This document shows, one piece after another, positions 1 to 11,491 of a stretch of DNA of 64,000 nt. A model generated the notes under the pieces. That model worked only from the letters and a program-made list of their open reading frames with translations. It had not been told where the DNA came from and ran no database searches. The stretch's first letter is position 1; the number at the start of each line of letters is the position of its first letter. The stretch is from assembly GCA_034670405.1 (NCBI GenBank), contig JAXDDX010000120.1, positions 682,001-746,000 on the forward strand, written 5' to 3'. Made by a program: the position numbers and the translations under genes. This DNA is from Hoplostethus atlanticus (taxonomy: Eukaryota; Chordata; Actinopteri; Trachichthyiformes; Trachichthyidae).

Positions 1-161
1 ATCAGTTGTGGACCATACCATTAACACAATTCATGTTGTTTTCACACAATAAGCAGTCAATTAACACATTTCTAAAATGCTTAGATTTTCTTTACATACA
101 AGCTTACTCAATACCAAAATGATGGATCTTTTTTGTCTTATTTACAAATGCTTGCACACAG

Positions 162-981
162 TGTCGGAGGAAAAGAGTCCAGGTCTGGGCCAGTGTTGAA
201 GACTGGACCTCCCCGCCAACACTTAATCTTCTTCACGATTCTGTAGTTACTGGAGTCTCAAACAGGTTCAAAGAATTCACTGGAGATGATCAGAGTTCGA
301 TGCATAGAGTTTTATTCTTCAACAGAAACAAAACCCGGGCTGGCTCCGGAACCAGACCGAAAGACCGAAAAACTGTTTGTGCATGATCTTACAGTATATA
401 TCCCAAGAACTGGGTGGAGAATACTGACTTCTCCACTCTGTTTTCCCAAACCAACCTATTGTCGTCCACAAAACAATGGTGTCCCATCCTCCATAACTTC
501 CAAATTTGGGCCCTTCTAGGCGGCCCTTACACACATGTCCAGGGGGATGTCCAACACACCATCCTTTTAGGTGGTCTTGGATACTTTCCCTGATCGCCTT
601 CAACATCGCCCTCAACATTGCCCTCCTCTGCAGGTGGTTTTTGTGGGCATGTAGGCGGTCACGTAACCGAAAGTCTGGGGTTTTGGGGACCGGCCAATGC
701 CCAATTATTTCAGATTTATTAGCTGGACCTGTCTGGGGATCTTCTGCCTCCCCAATTATTTCAGATTTATAGCTGGTGATGTCGAGGGACTTTCAGCCTC
801 ATTATTTAAGATTTATGACTGGACATGTCGAGGGATTTTCAGCCTTATTATTTTGTACGTTATGATCTTCAGGTTACATGTTTAATAACACACAATCTTT
901 ATAGTTATGCAAACCTAATATATTGATATAAATGTTATTACTTACTACAAAACACATATTTGATCAAAATATGTTACAACA
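162..981 (-). mobile_element. Solo LTR inserted in the TA-flanked transposon
   Basis: An 820-bp block is missing from the paralogous transposon copy at 54956-56458, where flanking sequence is continuous. It begins TGTCGG and ends ACAACA on the plus strand and is flanked by ACAG on both sides (158-161 and 982-985), a 4-bp TSD. On the minus strand a TATA-like box (near 396-403) precedes an AATAAAA signal (near 306-312) by about 90 bp, the usual LTR order, so it is read as a minus-strand LTR. No internal retroviral genes accompany it. Gypsy, BEL and ERV families could all give such ends; the family is not assigned. Confidence 0.75.
701..845. repeat. Three degenerate ~50-bp tandem repeats inside the solo LTR
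   Basis: Three successive units each start with a version of CCAATTATTTCAGATTTAT and run into GGGAtcttctgcc or GGGActttcagcc. Starts are near 701, 752 and 800. On the minus strand they lie upstream of the TATA-like box, where LTR enhancer repeats are normally found, so a U3 enhancer role is a reasonable inference. Confidence 0.6.
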
Positions 982-2006
982 ACAGCATGCCAGAAATGAA
1001 AACCTAATGTTCAAAACCTTAAATATAGTATAAAGCCTCTACTTCTACAACAACAGCAGCTCAAAAGCTTTATTGAAACAGCTGATAAGCATTTTTGAAT
1101 GAACAGATCACTGAAACATTGAGAAATAGCTGATTTAAATTGTGTAAAATAGACCAAACACAGAGTTTGAATGAAACAGTTGTACACAGTTCCTTTTGAA
1201 AGGAACAGTGAGCGGGTCACCAGCACCGGCACCAATACGTCCAGGTATGGTGTCTATCCAATATGTCTTGTTCTATAGTGAGTTTTACAGTATGCTACTC
1301 TACATGTAGACATGGGTTACAGTACATACAGTAGGACATACTGAAAAGTATTTACACATACTGTGTTTACACATATTGTGCATGCCAAGCGTTTCTATCC
1401 AAGGTGCATAGCGAGAGACGACATAGATGTGATGTGGACGAGAACATGTGGCCAAATGCTGAAGATCGTATAGATTACAGTTTGGTCCACAACAGACGGA
1501 TGTTGTGCTAATTGTGTTTAGAGTTTTGAAAATGTAACTACAGATTGGACAAAAGGATGTTAGTGTATGTAGAGAAAGTTTTTTTGCATTTTGAAATGTA
1601 GAGTTGGTGTTTAATTAACAAAATGTGGTTTTGAGCAGAAAATTAACTATTTGGCTAATTGTGTGATGTAGGTGTATTGCTGTGTTAAGAGTTTAGAGTT
1701 TAGCGACTGTAAAAAAACTGTAATGCATTACTCCCTCTCAGATTTTGAACACACCTCCAGCGCATTAGGTTGACTCCTCCTTGGTCCAGCCCCCTAATTA
1801 GCTTATTTAAGGCACCTGTGGCATCATGGCTGCTTTTCTCTCTGCCTGTTGGTTGCCATATTGGCCCTTCTTTGAGACTCTGAGTTTCCTGTCTCCCGTC
1901 GTACTGGTGTCTGAGGTTTGTGACTTTGAGTTCCTGTCTGCCCATGGGTGCTGTAAATCACACGGGGTGGGTCCCCCATTCAGCTCAAAGCAGGTACTAT
2001 CCTGAT

Positions 2007-2062
2007 TGTCACGCCCTCCACTTCTGCCTCCTAGCAGAGTCTCCCTACCTGTCTCTGTCTGT

Positions 2063-2106
<44 letters not shown>

Positions 2107-2493
2107 CTCCTCCCCCCAGGCTCATCATCCACCTCTCACACCTACGGTTCATCAAGTCATCATCTCCTGTATAAGAACCCTGGCTTTCCACCCACTCATC
2201 GCCAGATCGTTGTTTGTACTAACCCGGCAGTCTCGTTCTCGGCCACTTTGTAGTTTTGTTCCGATCCAATCTCCCTCTCCGGTTCCCCGCCTGCCGACCT
2301 GCCACCGCCTGCCTGTCGTCCTGTCTGCCTGTCTCCCCGCTCCGTTCACCCCGCTCCTGCACCAGCCCATCTCCCCAGTTTACCATCCTGCCCTGCCATT
2401 CCCCGTACCTATCCCTCAGTAAAACCTGTTTTTTCCCTACCTACGCCTCAGCCTCTGTGTTCTGCATTTGGGTTCACTTACACGGTTGCAACA
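2007..2493 (+). mobile_element. Solo LTR with 5-bp target duplication (gypsy-like)
   Basis: A 487-bp block starts TGTCACGCC and ends GTTGCAACA. It is flanked by CTGAT at 2002-2006 and 2494-2498, a perfect 5-bp TSD. It contains a TATA-like box (TATAAG near 2170) and an AGTAAA polyadenylation-like signal near 2417, in plus-strand order. A (GT)n microsatellite sits in the U3-like part. The 3' end, with 'ctgcatttgggt' before the terminus, is a style common in fish gypsy LTRs. No internal coding region is present, so it is the product of LTR-LTR recombination. Confidence 0.8.
2066..2104. repeat. (GT)n microsatellite
   Basis: About 19 uninterrupted GT units lie inside the solo LTR. The Cys/Val-rich open frames through it are artefacts. 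Confidence 0.95.
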
Positions 2494-3467
2494 CTGATAG
2501 AATTAACATGCATAGCAATGTATGGAATTTAAGGTAATGAATTAGTCTAAGTTAGAAGTTCAATTAAACTAAATAACATTGTGATTCAAAATTTTAGTGT
2601 TATTTAATACTAATTATCATCATCTCTCCTTTGTCCAGGTCTGCCACTGCCACTCTCACACCTATCCTTCAATGCCTATCCTTTTTGAGCTTCTGCATCC
2701 TTATCCCTTTGACCTCCAGTGATCTCAGCAGTATCCCTTTCAGTGTTATACAGAAGGAAGAAAATACATTTTAAAAGAAGAAACGGTGCCCTGCCATCAC
2801 TGGTCAAAATATCCCCAGCTGTGCTTGTTGGCAGCCTGCAGTCTTTGGTAAGATGTACACCAGCAAACCAGAAGGCCTACCTCAACTTACCCATCTGACC
2901 ACACACACAGGCATACACAATCACACATGTATGGTAAGCAGTACGATTCACTCACTCGTGCATACACACACAAAGACGCACTGAGTCAATGACCTAAGAG
3001 GGATGTTAGTCACAGCTACTCCTGCTTGTTTCCCTACATGCCCTCAGATGTGATCCAACTGGTGCGAAAGAAGCAGAGATGGTCTTTCCAGGAAGGGAGT
3101 CATAGTCATCGTCTAAGCTCTGCTACATTTACCAACACTCATATCATGAAGGTATGTAGAACCTCCTTCCCATTTAATGTTTGCAATGTAACTATTATTT
3201 TAGGCACAGGCGGGGAACCTTCCAATTTTTTTTTATCAACCCACAGGGCCACCATATCAATATTTTCTTTTAGCAATGTCTGCAGTTCCAGAGGTGGTGT
3301 TTTCAGTTAAGGGGGGGTATTGTACTCATTTTGGGCTATTTAAACTGTTCCTGGGGGTCTTTTACAAGACGTTTGTGAAGTCTTAAAATCCTAAAACCAG
3401 CTTCTGTGGTGTGTGTTTCAGTCTCTCATTTTCTCCAATGTAAAGAACAGGCTGTTTTGAGGGCGAA
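2494..3467. other. Anonymous non-coding DNA
   Basis: No recognisable gene. A few CA-rich and polypyrimidine tracts are present. A short open frame at 3026-3310 has no family resemblance. At 3307-3319 the string TTAAGGGGGGG could mark the left end of the adjoining transposon remnant, but the second copy does not support it. Confidence 0.4.
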
Positions 3468-3532
3468 GGAGAGCAGAGTGCTCATGCTGCTCAAGGTAAA
3501 CAAATAAGCTTGATGCAGAAATCTACCATAAC

Positions 3533-3698
3533 CATGGCGGCCGCTCCAGAACCAACACTAAGACCATACATGTTTGAGCCGGAGTCTGACCCAGAATGGG
3601 AAGAGGCAGCTGAGGCGGTTCCACTTAGTTTCTCAATGATAACAATTCTGTGTAATATTGTACTTTCGTGCCTTGTGTTTGTGTATGTGGGTGTGTGA
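3533..3698 (+). pseudogene. P2X7-like N-terminal exon (transposon-borne)
   Basis: An ATG in a good context (ACCATGG) opens a peptide beginning MAAAPEPTLRPYMFEPES, followed by an acidic DPEWEEAAEA run. The PYxFEP-plus-acidic start is typical of the intracellular 'P2X7-like' genes that are hugely multiplied in fish with transposons. The expected cysteine-rich WCxCxxC part is not seen downstream, so this is an isolated first exon. The real exon probably ends near 3617 at a GT; the remaining hydrophobic residues of the open frame are likely intronic. Copy 2 has the same exon with a TGA. Family assignment rests on remembered motif style only. Confidence 0.4.
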
Positions 3699-3967
3699 GC
3701 GACACTCTCTGCTGTAGCCTCTGTTTATGGCTCATGTCCATAAGCTTATTGAATACAACTTGCAGACAAGCTAGGCTTGACAATTTTGTTGAGCTAGTTA
3801 GCCAATATATTATTGGATGCAACCTATTTGCATCCAAACAGCGCAGCGCAAACAACCAAACCGATTGTACTAATGGTGGCTAAAGTTTACCGAGCCTGAC
3901 ACGTTCGACAGACTTATAAAACAGACACTGGTCCCAACAATTAACTTAAAGATGAGTCCTGACTCCA

Positions 3968-4306
3968 ACCAATAACTTTACTTTGACTTTACTTTTAATG
4001 ACTCCAGCACATGGGTCTCCTCCTGTAAAAAGAACCCCATCTAAAAACATGCAACATCCAGTCCTGTTCCTGACGAAGACAGCGACGTACACCTGGAATT
4101 GGTCCCCGGGCGCTGGTGTTGGCGGCTGCCCACTGCTCCCTGGCTGTCCTTGGAGGAAGGTCGGCGGGGATGGGTTAAAAAGCAGTATTCATTCAACTCG
4201 GACACTCTACCCTGCATGTGTGTGTGTTGTGTTGTGTTTGGCGGCCACTTCGCCCCTGCATGTGTGTTCGACGTTGCAAATAAAGACTAATCTTAATCTT
4301 AATCTT
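3968..4306 (+). mobile_element. Truncated retroposon (LINE/SINE 3' end) inside copy 1
   Basis: Comparison with copy 2 (24850-24880) shows that about 330 bp is extra here, between '...gagtcctgactcca' and 'ttttcttactacttcc'. The insert ends with AATAAAGACT and a short (TCTTAA)n tail, the form of a target-primed LINE or SINE 3' end. The GC-rich part near 4105-4180 resembles LINE 3' untranslated regions. The empty site in copy 2 is direct evidence of insertion. The clade is not assigned. Confidence 0.55.
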
Positions 4307-4487
4307 TAGTTTTCTTACTACTTCCACGCCCAACAAGCCCGTGGCTAGCCCCACTAGCTTGTTAGCTAACCAGCAGTCGAATATACTAACCAGACTAATT
4401 TGGTAAATTAAATCAAAACATGGTGACACTTACAGATTCCAATTTTGCAGATGGGTCACGTACCTTTTATGAATTGCTCCATCTTTA

Positions 4488-4665
4488 AGCTTCAATTTAG
4501 ATGCTAATCCTGCCGTTGCTCAAGCAGTCTGAGGACTGATCATCACACACAGAAAAAACTGTAGCCGTTGCCGTTAAAAATAAAATTAATCCACTCTGTC
4601 CTGGCATTTTCGCGTGTTGGGAGACTGTGCAGGGATCTATGTTGCTGCCTGCATCCTGCAAAATA
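4488..4665 (-). pseudogene. THAP-like zinc-finger exon, degraded (copy 1)
   Basis: This is the minus-strand counterpart of the better preserved exon at 23208-23395. Segments corresponding to GCRQQHRSLHSLP, ENARTE and VCDD can be read, but over two frames. The first zinc-ligand cysteine is lost and small indels break the frame. It points toward the P2X7-like exon, so the two genes were convergent in the parent element. Confidence 0.45.
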
Positions 4666-5041
4666 ATAACTGGAGAGTTGATATATCGCCGTAGATATGT
4701 TGTTTTAGCTTCACTCGTCGCAAAGTAATGGTGCATTCCTGTGTACTCGGAAAAAACGGCGTCCGAATGTGATATGCACCGATTCTATTCACTAATGGCG
4801 CTGTAGTAGTTGATGTTGAGTTTAGATGCTTGTAACATTCTGAGACTTGCCATACAAACATGAGTTTGCTGCGGGCGATTATGTTTTCCCGAGCAGATGC
4901 ACTGGAACACATTTAGATTGGAAGTTAGGAATACCGACTCGGAATTATCGATTTCCGAGTACAATGCGGCGCTGCCCTAATGCCGTAAATGGGATTGGTA
5001 ATGCCATAAATGGGATTGGTTGTTCACCTGGGCGTGGGCAT

Positions 5042-6242
5042 CATAGACATAGACATATATACATAGACACCGCATTGGCCTGTGGATCGTACGTAAACGT
5101 CGCCGCCATATTGGTCCGGCCAAGACTGGCCTGTAAACAAATACAAGTAAACGGGGGAGCTGCGGTTTTTCTGGATGAAAAGCACTATAACGTTTACATT
5201 TCTCAACCGATTTCAGTGAGTCGTTTTATATTCAAGGGTTTATGATCTACGTGGAGTAGAAAAACAAGTTCTGTCTCTAGTTATGTAAAATCTCGATAGT
5301 TAGGCTATAATCGCTGTGTATCAACTATTTATCTTTGGGAAACCTTCAAAGTGTGAGAAAAGTTAGCTAGCCAGCTAACTACAGTCAGATTCATAATATG
5401 CCGCTTAGCCGAAACGAGTAGCTTGTCATAAAAATCGGTTTGGAGAAATATAGATGAAAATCTCGATTATAGGCCATTTGAATTTTCCCTCTTTATTTGT
5501 CCTCTGGGGATCAATAAAGGCGTATCTTATCTTATAATTGTCTTTGTCTGTAATTGTCTGTCTTGGAGTATATCTGTATCCTTTCACTGCTATAAAAATA
5601 TAGAAAGCAGACTGACTGCCAGTGTCTCACTATTGTAATTTGCCGATTTTGTTCCATTTTTCTCAATGATGGTCAATTATTAGTACTTAAAAATGCATTA
5701 TTTAGATTTTTTCCCCCCCAGTATTTCAAAGTGAATGAGCTGTGTTCTGACCTGGAGCACAAGAAAAGCTAAAAGGATGGGGACATGGACAGAAAAAGAA
5801 CTTTCTGCACATTTCATGTACATTAAATTATATTATATATGGACGTCTCCACAAGTATTAACCAAGGAAAATAAGCCAAATCCATGCTTGACAAACCTGA
5901 GTTTTTACAATGCCTTATGACAATGAATTATTTTCCACCACATAAGTAATTCAGTTTATGTGAGCCTAACGTTGACACTGCTCTCTTGAGCGTCTAGCAG
6001 CGATTATAGCCTAACTAAGTAACTGGAGACAAAACTTTTTTTTCTACTCCACGTAGATCATAAACCCTTGAATATAAAAAAGGACTCATTGAAATCAGTT
6101 GAGAAATGTAAACGTTATAGTGCTTTTCATCCAGAAAAACCGCAGCTCCCCGTTTACTTGTATTTGTTTACAGGCCAGACGTTTACGTATTGTAGCAATG
6201 GGCAGAAGCAGTCAATGCGGCGTCTATGTATATATGTCTATG
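5042..6242. mobile_element. Non-autonomous DNA transposon with long inverted arms and 8-bp TSD
   Basis: A 1201-bp element begins CATAGACATA and ends TATGTCTATG, flanked by GTGGGCAT at 5034-5041 and 6243-6250. The uninterrupted site is visible in copy 2 at 22820-22827. Inverted arms of about 215-230 bp (5042-5272 and 6028-6242) enclose roughly 750 bp of unrelated sequence. An 8-bp duplication is typical of hAT and P elements; the CA...TG ends do not settle which. No transposase is encoded. Confidence 0.75.
5486..5535 (+). repeat. Short LINE 3'-tail fragment
   Basis: The string 'cctctggggatcaataaagg' followed by (TATCT/TATCTTA) repeats matches the style of 3' ends of fish L2/Rex-type LINEs. 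It lies in the unpaired core of the 5042-6242 element, so it may have been captured there. Only about 50 bp is convincing. Confidence 0.35.
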
Positions 6243-6522
6243 GTGGGCATGCTCTGAGAGGGGCTGGATTAGCGCCCGTTATGATGTCCAAAGGGGCTAC
6301 TTTCTGAAACGGCCTGTTTTTCTCCTATCTTTGGCACCGTTTTTGGAAAAAGGAAAATACAGAAAAACAAGTTGACTTCCAGATTTCAAATTTTCTCAGC
6401 TGCTTAGGTAAATGATTTCCTGTGGAACATGTATAAGCGCCAGGAATAAGCCGTTTTCCATAATATGGGACCTTTAAGTTTTTTTTTTATCTGTGTTTGT
6501 GTGTATTTTGCCTCAAATTCAG

Positions 6523-9037
6523 GAAATTGATGCAGGTGAGCCCAATGGAGCTTGCCCTGCAGTAGGCCAACATAGCCCTTCACCTGCTCCTTCTCCTCCC
6601 CACCGGTCTCCTGCACCATCACCTCCTCACTGGTCCCCTGTACCATCACCTCCTCATCAACTGAGTATGTTATTTTTCTTTCATTTGAATATTTATTCCA
6701 AATCTTCAAGTTTTCTTTTAAGTCATTTAAGTTTTATATTTGTTTTTATGTTACAGAATTAATCTGCAAACTGTCTTGATGAAGTTTCTCAGCAAAGTGG
6801 ATCTCACCTCTAATCGAACGAGCAATTAAATAAACGTTTGCAGAGACAACATCTTGCAGGGTAGTCTTCAAGCATTTAAACGACGCCGGTTTGACCCAGG
6901 AGCAAAGCTGGATGTGATTTTTGTCAACAGTGAGGGGACAGGAGAAGGGGCTGTGGTTGATGGTGGGCCAACCAGGGAATACCTGCAGTTGCTAATGAGG
7001 ACTATACAGCACTCAAAGATATTTGATGGGCCTGAGAATGATAGGCTGTTGGCACTTGATACTCATGGTACGTACTTAGGTTTTCTGTACTTTTAAAAAA
7101 ATTATAAAATGGAATCTGTACAAAACTAATTATTTGAATACTTGTTTAAATGTTGGTTTTTCAGGCCTTGAGACCGGACTGTACACGCTGATTGGAAAGA
7201 TGGTGACACTGTGCATAATTCATGGTGGAGTTGGTCCACACTTCTTTTCTGAGCGTCTCTTTCTTCAGCTTTGCGGTAAATCTCCACCTCCTGCCTCATT
7301 GGATGAAGTGGGAGACCGCTCCTTCAGAGAAAAGTTATTAAAGGTGTGTATTGCAATTTAAAGGGAATGTTGGGCATTTTAAGAAGCCTGGTCACTAATA
7401 AATGCATTCAAAAAGTTTTCACACCAGATTTTTTTTTCTGAGATATTGGCACCAGCTTCCTGTAAGGCTGGTGCTTGTTAGCAAGAAGCTTGAATGTAAA
7501 GTACTTTTTGTTTTCAAGATAAGACTAATCCCATTATTTTGTTTTTTAGATAAAAGGAGCTGAGAATGTCCAGGAGGCAAATGATGCAATCACAGATGCA
7601 GAAGACAGCCTGAGTATGATGGGAACTCTGAGGTACATCTCATCCTTGGAGCAGAGGGATTCCCTGGTCCAGTCTGCAGCAGATTACTTTGTTGATGGAT
7701 GGATGCACGTGGCATTGAGACAGTAAGCAATTAATCCATCAGGGCAAAACTGAGGGATGTGAAAGGGTGAACTCGTTCATATAACATTAATTTGTGTTCT
7801 GTTATGTGTGCATTTCTCTTCAGGTTTGAGGACGGTTTCAAAACTCTTGGTTTCCTTGACGAGCTTAGGGCTCACTGTTGTAAATAATATGCTTTGTACT
7901 AAGCAATTATGCTTTGTAATAAGCAATATAATCCAGAGTGTGTGTGTTATGATAAGTCTACATAAATATAAAAGTATGTTTGATTAAGCATGTAACCTAA
8001 AAGATCATAAAGTAATCATAAAGTTTCAATAAAGTTTCAAAAAACATAGTCTAACAGTTTCCCTACAGTAATCATAAAGTTTAAAAAAAAATACAGTCTG
8101 AGGTCCTCTTGCAATAAGGGTGTCCAAGGACAAGCTGTAGAGGCCTAAAAATAGACAGGCGGAGCATGCGCAGACAGGAGAGGCCCAGGCGGCCATTTTA
8201 TAATGGTGAATAGGAAAATCCCCAAAACCCTGGGTTTTACGGCTACGATTAGACACCATTATTTTCTTGCTGACAAAGAATATTTTCTTGCTGACAAAGC
8301 TGAAATTAATGAAAAATGGGTGTAGAATCAGTATTCTCCATTCACTGGCCTGAAACCTGGACTTCTTCCTCCGACATCACCCTGAAATCTTTGAGGACCT
8401 GTTCACCAATGTACTGAAACCACTGGAGGCAAAAGACTTGTCTACTTTGTTTGAAGTGGACTTCTCAGCCCCTGGAAGTAACAGACGACGTCTGGAAAAT
8501 CAGAACATCTGTTTCTGGAGAGACTGGTTAATTGATGTTGAGGGTATGCTATTTAAATGGCATATTAACCTCTCTGGTCTGTCGATCATTTGTACTGTCC
8601 ACTTGAAAATAGCCTCACACATCTACTGGGAAGATTATACACAGGAAGAGTTCAGCGACAATGTTTCGGATCGAGACTTTAACACCAGTTTCATCAAGAT
8701 GCATAGTTGTATATTACTTGAAACTTTTTAGTGTGACAAGCATTTGTATTTCTGCCATACAAGCTACAATTTCCTTTACTCTTGTGTCTTTGTAGAAGGA
8801 GAGTGCAGCCCCTTGACACTGGAAATTGTGCTGGAGTTTGCTTCTGGAGCTTCAGCAGTGCCCCTGGGCTTCCCACAGCGTCCTGTCATTGAATTTCTCC
8901 ACAATGAAGACACTAAAATCTTTCCAGAGGCAAACACGTGCCTCATAGTGCTCAGACTGCCCATTCACAAACAATATCAGAAATTCAGAAGCTGTATGAC
9001 AGGAATTCTGCAGGCTCCAAGTTTTGGCATTGCATAA
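6523..9037 (+). pseudogene. HECT-type E3 ubiquitin ligase-like gene (transposon-associated, G2E3-like)
   Basis: Six or seven exons can be read: a proline-rich exon (6523-6664), then HECT exons at about 6756-7067, 7165-7343, 7550-7722, 7824-7887, 8351-8543 and 8796-9037, mostly with GT/AG borders. Recognisable HECT motifs are VDGGPTREYLQLLM (N-lobe), IHGG, the GSNRRRLE segment and the C-lobe FPEANTCLIVLRLP. The last contains the catalytic cysteine, so the thioester residue is kept. The family transfers ubiquitin from an E2 to substrates; here it is likely carried by a transposon. Defects: an in-frame TAA at 6827-6829, and the reading frame stops at 7885-7887 (after ELRAHCCK), with about 460 bp of extra sequence before the next HECT-matching exon. 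It converges on the integrase gene, with stops 251 bp apart. Confidence 0.65.
7888..8345. other. Non-coding stretch splitting the HECT reading frame
   Basis: Between the stop at 7885-7887 and the next HECT exon the sequence is AT-rich with small direct repeats ('aatcataaagttt' and 'ttttcttgctgacaaag', each twice). It may be an insertion or a long degenerate intron. HECT homology appears to overlap slightly on each side (ELRAH before, LRHHP after), which favours an altered exon junction over a clean deletion. Confidence 0.4.
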
Positions 9038-9287
9038 TTTTACATTTACAGTCAAAACAAGAAAAATACCAGCACAAAACCTTCCTCAGAGTGCATACAC
9101 ATTAAAGTTCTGTTGTGTAGCATGATATGTTGTTGAAATTAAAACAGCTTTTTCTGGTCATTTTGTGTCATTTGTGTCATTACTACATTAATTTAGCAGT
9201 GGATTCAACCTTCAGTCCTTAAATATCTGTCCTCCAATATATCAGATGGGCCCCTAACTATTATACACTATTATTTTCACTTTGAAG

Positions 9288-10640
9288 CTACACAAGCATA
9301 TTTGCAATTTCTGTGCAGCAAGTCTGGTATTTCTGTGTGATGTCTGGAATATCCTCAATTGCCTGGATGACCAGTTGCTGTTGCTGCGGAGTGAGGTGGA
9401 TTCTGGTTTCTTCCACAACTACAGCTGGGAAATGGTCATCGTCATCAAGACTGGGGAAGGTGTCAATCCCATGATGCGCCAAAAGGGCCTCCAAACTTTG
9501 TTCTCTGTAAGGGTCCTCACCAAACACATTGTTGATGGCTGTGCTATCCATCTCCATATTGGCCAGCATTCCTGCAATCCAGATTTGGACAGGTGTTCTG
9601 TTGTTTTCTGTGCGTAGACTGTGGTTATTCCAGGCATCTCTGAAGTTGTGTAGTCTTCTCTGAATTTGTGGCAGAAAGACAATTTGCAGTGAGACTTTTT
9701 GGAGGTCATCCTCAGGGTCAAGAAGCTCGGAATTCTCAAGAGTGTAGAATGTATCATAGAAAGATTGTAGAACATGCAGAAACACATCTCTCCGTTCTAT
9801 ACTCTGGTTATGGACAGACTCCCCTGTGATGTGACTCCTCCTCTCTACACCTTGAACAAGATTCATGAACAGTGCAACTTGTAAATTCTCTCCTCCATAG
9901 TCTGATCTAACTCTGGAAGGAAGGCCATACAGGCAGGTTGCTTTAACAAACTGTGTCAGTACAGTGGAGGCACGATTATTTGTGTTGCAATTCAAGGATG
10001 TAATCAGACGAGAGTTTCCATCAATGGCTCCGTGGATTACAAAACCCCACCTTGTGATAGAAATAAAGGAGAAAAGGTACAATCTAACAGATTGATGCAG
10101 TTGAATTTGGACATTAATATGTCTCAGATTGTTTTTACACCTCCAAATTACTTACATTAAAACTACTCAATAAATGTATGTCTGCAGTCTTTATACAACA
10201 TACAGGCCAATTTCCTTATGAGGCGCATGTTTCCGTCTATGTGCCATAAGCTGTTGGGATGAGGAACACCCTTCTGGTCACCCCACTGCTCCACCTGCGT
10301 GCAGCTGCAGCAGGATTTATCTGGGTCAACACATCCCGTACCCTACGCCGTAGAACCAACAGCCCCTCAGCACGCAGAAATCCTCTCATCATCTAAAAAA
10401 AATAACCAAAAACAAAATAACCAAAAATATTTTCGGCTAATTGTATTGGCGACACAAATTAAAACAACATTTTTTATAGTTCATGGGGTACATAAAACTA
10501 CTGTACCTCACTTCCCGTATTAGGGTATAGACCATGAAGTCTTGTAATTTGTTGGATGAGCTCTTCATCTGTCACCGGCAGACGTCTTCTCCGAACAGAC
10601 ACTCCAAGCAGCTTTGTTTTGTTTAAATGCAGCCATTTAC
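9288..10640 (-). pseudogene. DDE integrase/transposase (IS3EU-like family), broken
   Basis: The minus strand encodes an integrase-core protein in three exons: about 10640-10507 (basic, VRRRRLPVTDEELIQQI), 10392-about 10206 (ending NSLWHIDGN) and 10050-9288 (IHGAIDG, RSDYGGEN, HITG, HNQSIERRDVF). The likely acidic triad is D in WHIDGN, D in RSDYGGEN and E in SIERRD. The conserved 'LW' after IER seems deleted. A one-base frameshift lies just before PHPNSLWHIDGN, and the expected donor after that exon is not a clear GT. The C-terminal exon is open for 264 codons. This family is common in fish and combines IS3/retroviral-integrase-like catalysis with DNA transposition. The convergent HECT gene suggests both belong to one element. 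Confidence 0.65.
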
Positions 10641-11106
10641 CATTTTTCAGTCACTGCATGTCCCAGACAAACTGTATTTTATAGTAACGTAAAAGTGCCA
10701 CAAGATGGCGTTTATATAGCCATAGAAGTACCGTATGGGAACTGTGCAAGTTACTGACTTTTCCACAACGTGTTCCTGCAAATGTTTCAGAATAAAATTG
10801 TATTTCCTTGCTAGGAAATTCAGGGATTCTGTCCACTAACGTTACAGGGCTATTAATTTGAAACGGATACAGAAAATATTGAGTTAATGAGTTGAACAGC
10901 ATATTGCCGTAACTTTACCGTACAGTAATAATACTGTAAATTATCTAGTTATTTTTCAGACAGTAATAACTACGTTTTATTTAACAAGCTAGGTTAGCAC
11001 ACCCACAACCTAACTGCAATCATGTTCATTTAGGCTACATAATTTTATGTCCAGATATTATGCACATAGGCATATAGTCTGGCTAATTTAGCTAACTAAA
11101 TATAGT

Positions 11107-11250
11107 CTAGCCAACGTAGCTTAATTCATTTGCCGTCTCTGTAGAAAGTTGGTCAGCAATTCTCGCTACGTTGACAATCGAGGCGTCTATGGCGCGTAGT
11201 TCCCTCTGACCGCATACACCCCGCATATATGCCCGTTCAATGGTAAACAT
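11107..11250 (-). CDS. Small ORF upstream of the integrase gene (47 aa), uncertain
   Basis: An ATG-started frame reads MFTIERAYMRGVCGQRELRA and continues to a TAG 47 residues later. It lies upstream of, and on the same strand as, the integrase exons. It could be the first exon of the integrase transcript or chance. I recognise no family. Confidence 0.2.
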   Translation of the reverse strand: MFTIERAYMRGVCGQRELRAIDASIVNVARIADQLSTETANELSYVG

Positions 11251-11491
11251 TTTCTTTGGATTTTAACAATCACTTGCTCCGCCATGTTCAACTTCTTCCA
11301 CTCCAAGACAGTTTTTATAGCGGCGACAGAAAATAGCTGCGTTGTATTAGCATTTGTTGAATATTCATGAGGTAGGCGTAGCCTATTTAAAAGTCGACCC
11401 ATGGCTTTGTGGTACTTTCATGATATGATGCCCACATATCCGAAATGGTTTGTTGATATGTCGGACATATCGGAAATGCAATTGTTGATAT

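Larger units (their letters stand above)
1..1720 (-). mobile_element. TA-flanked non-autonomous DNA transposon, copy 1 (one end outside the window)
   Basis: This segment is the reverse complement of the element at 54956-56458, apart from different internal LTR insertions. Its right end reads ACTGTAAAAAAACTG and is followed by TA. The second copy has the matching terminus CAGTTTTTTACAGT preceded by TA, so the family has inverted ends and a TA target, as in Tc1/mariner-type elements. The other terminus lies before base 1. The two copies share a conserved 74-codon open frame (1011-1235 minus here), but it resembles no transposase and probably reflects DNA-level similarity. A related fragment (about 42715-42985) recurs in every unit of the tandem array. 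Superfamily is inferred only from the TA flank and ends. Confidence 0.7.
3468..6473. mobile_element. THAP/P2X7-like transposon remnant, copy 1
   Basis: This block matches 22588-25343 in reverse complement. The shared right terminus here reads CATATTATGG-like sequence followed by TTAA (6474-6477); in copy 2 TTAA (22584-22587) precedes the same terminus. A TTAA flank and a THAP-type exon fit Kolobok- or piggyBac-like DNA transposons, though the far terminus could not be defined. The block carries a P2X7-like first exon on plus (3533) and a THAP-like exon on minus (about 4490-4665). It holds two insertions absent from copy 2: a retroposon at about 3968-4306 and an 8-bp-TSD element at 5042-6242. 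No transposase catalytic domain was found. Confidence 0.6.

Noticed and set aside
1011..1235. 74-codon frame conserved between both TA-transposon copies (also 55300-55524)
   Set aside because: The copies are nearly identical throughout, so conservation is not coding evidence; no transposase motif and an odd Cys-rich run from a CAACAGCAG tract.
3307..3319. TTAAGGGGGGG as the left terminus of the THAP/P2X7-like element
   Set aside because: Copy 2 has no matching terminus and the inverted match to the right end is weak.
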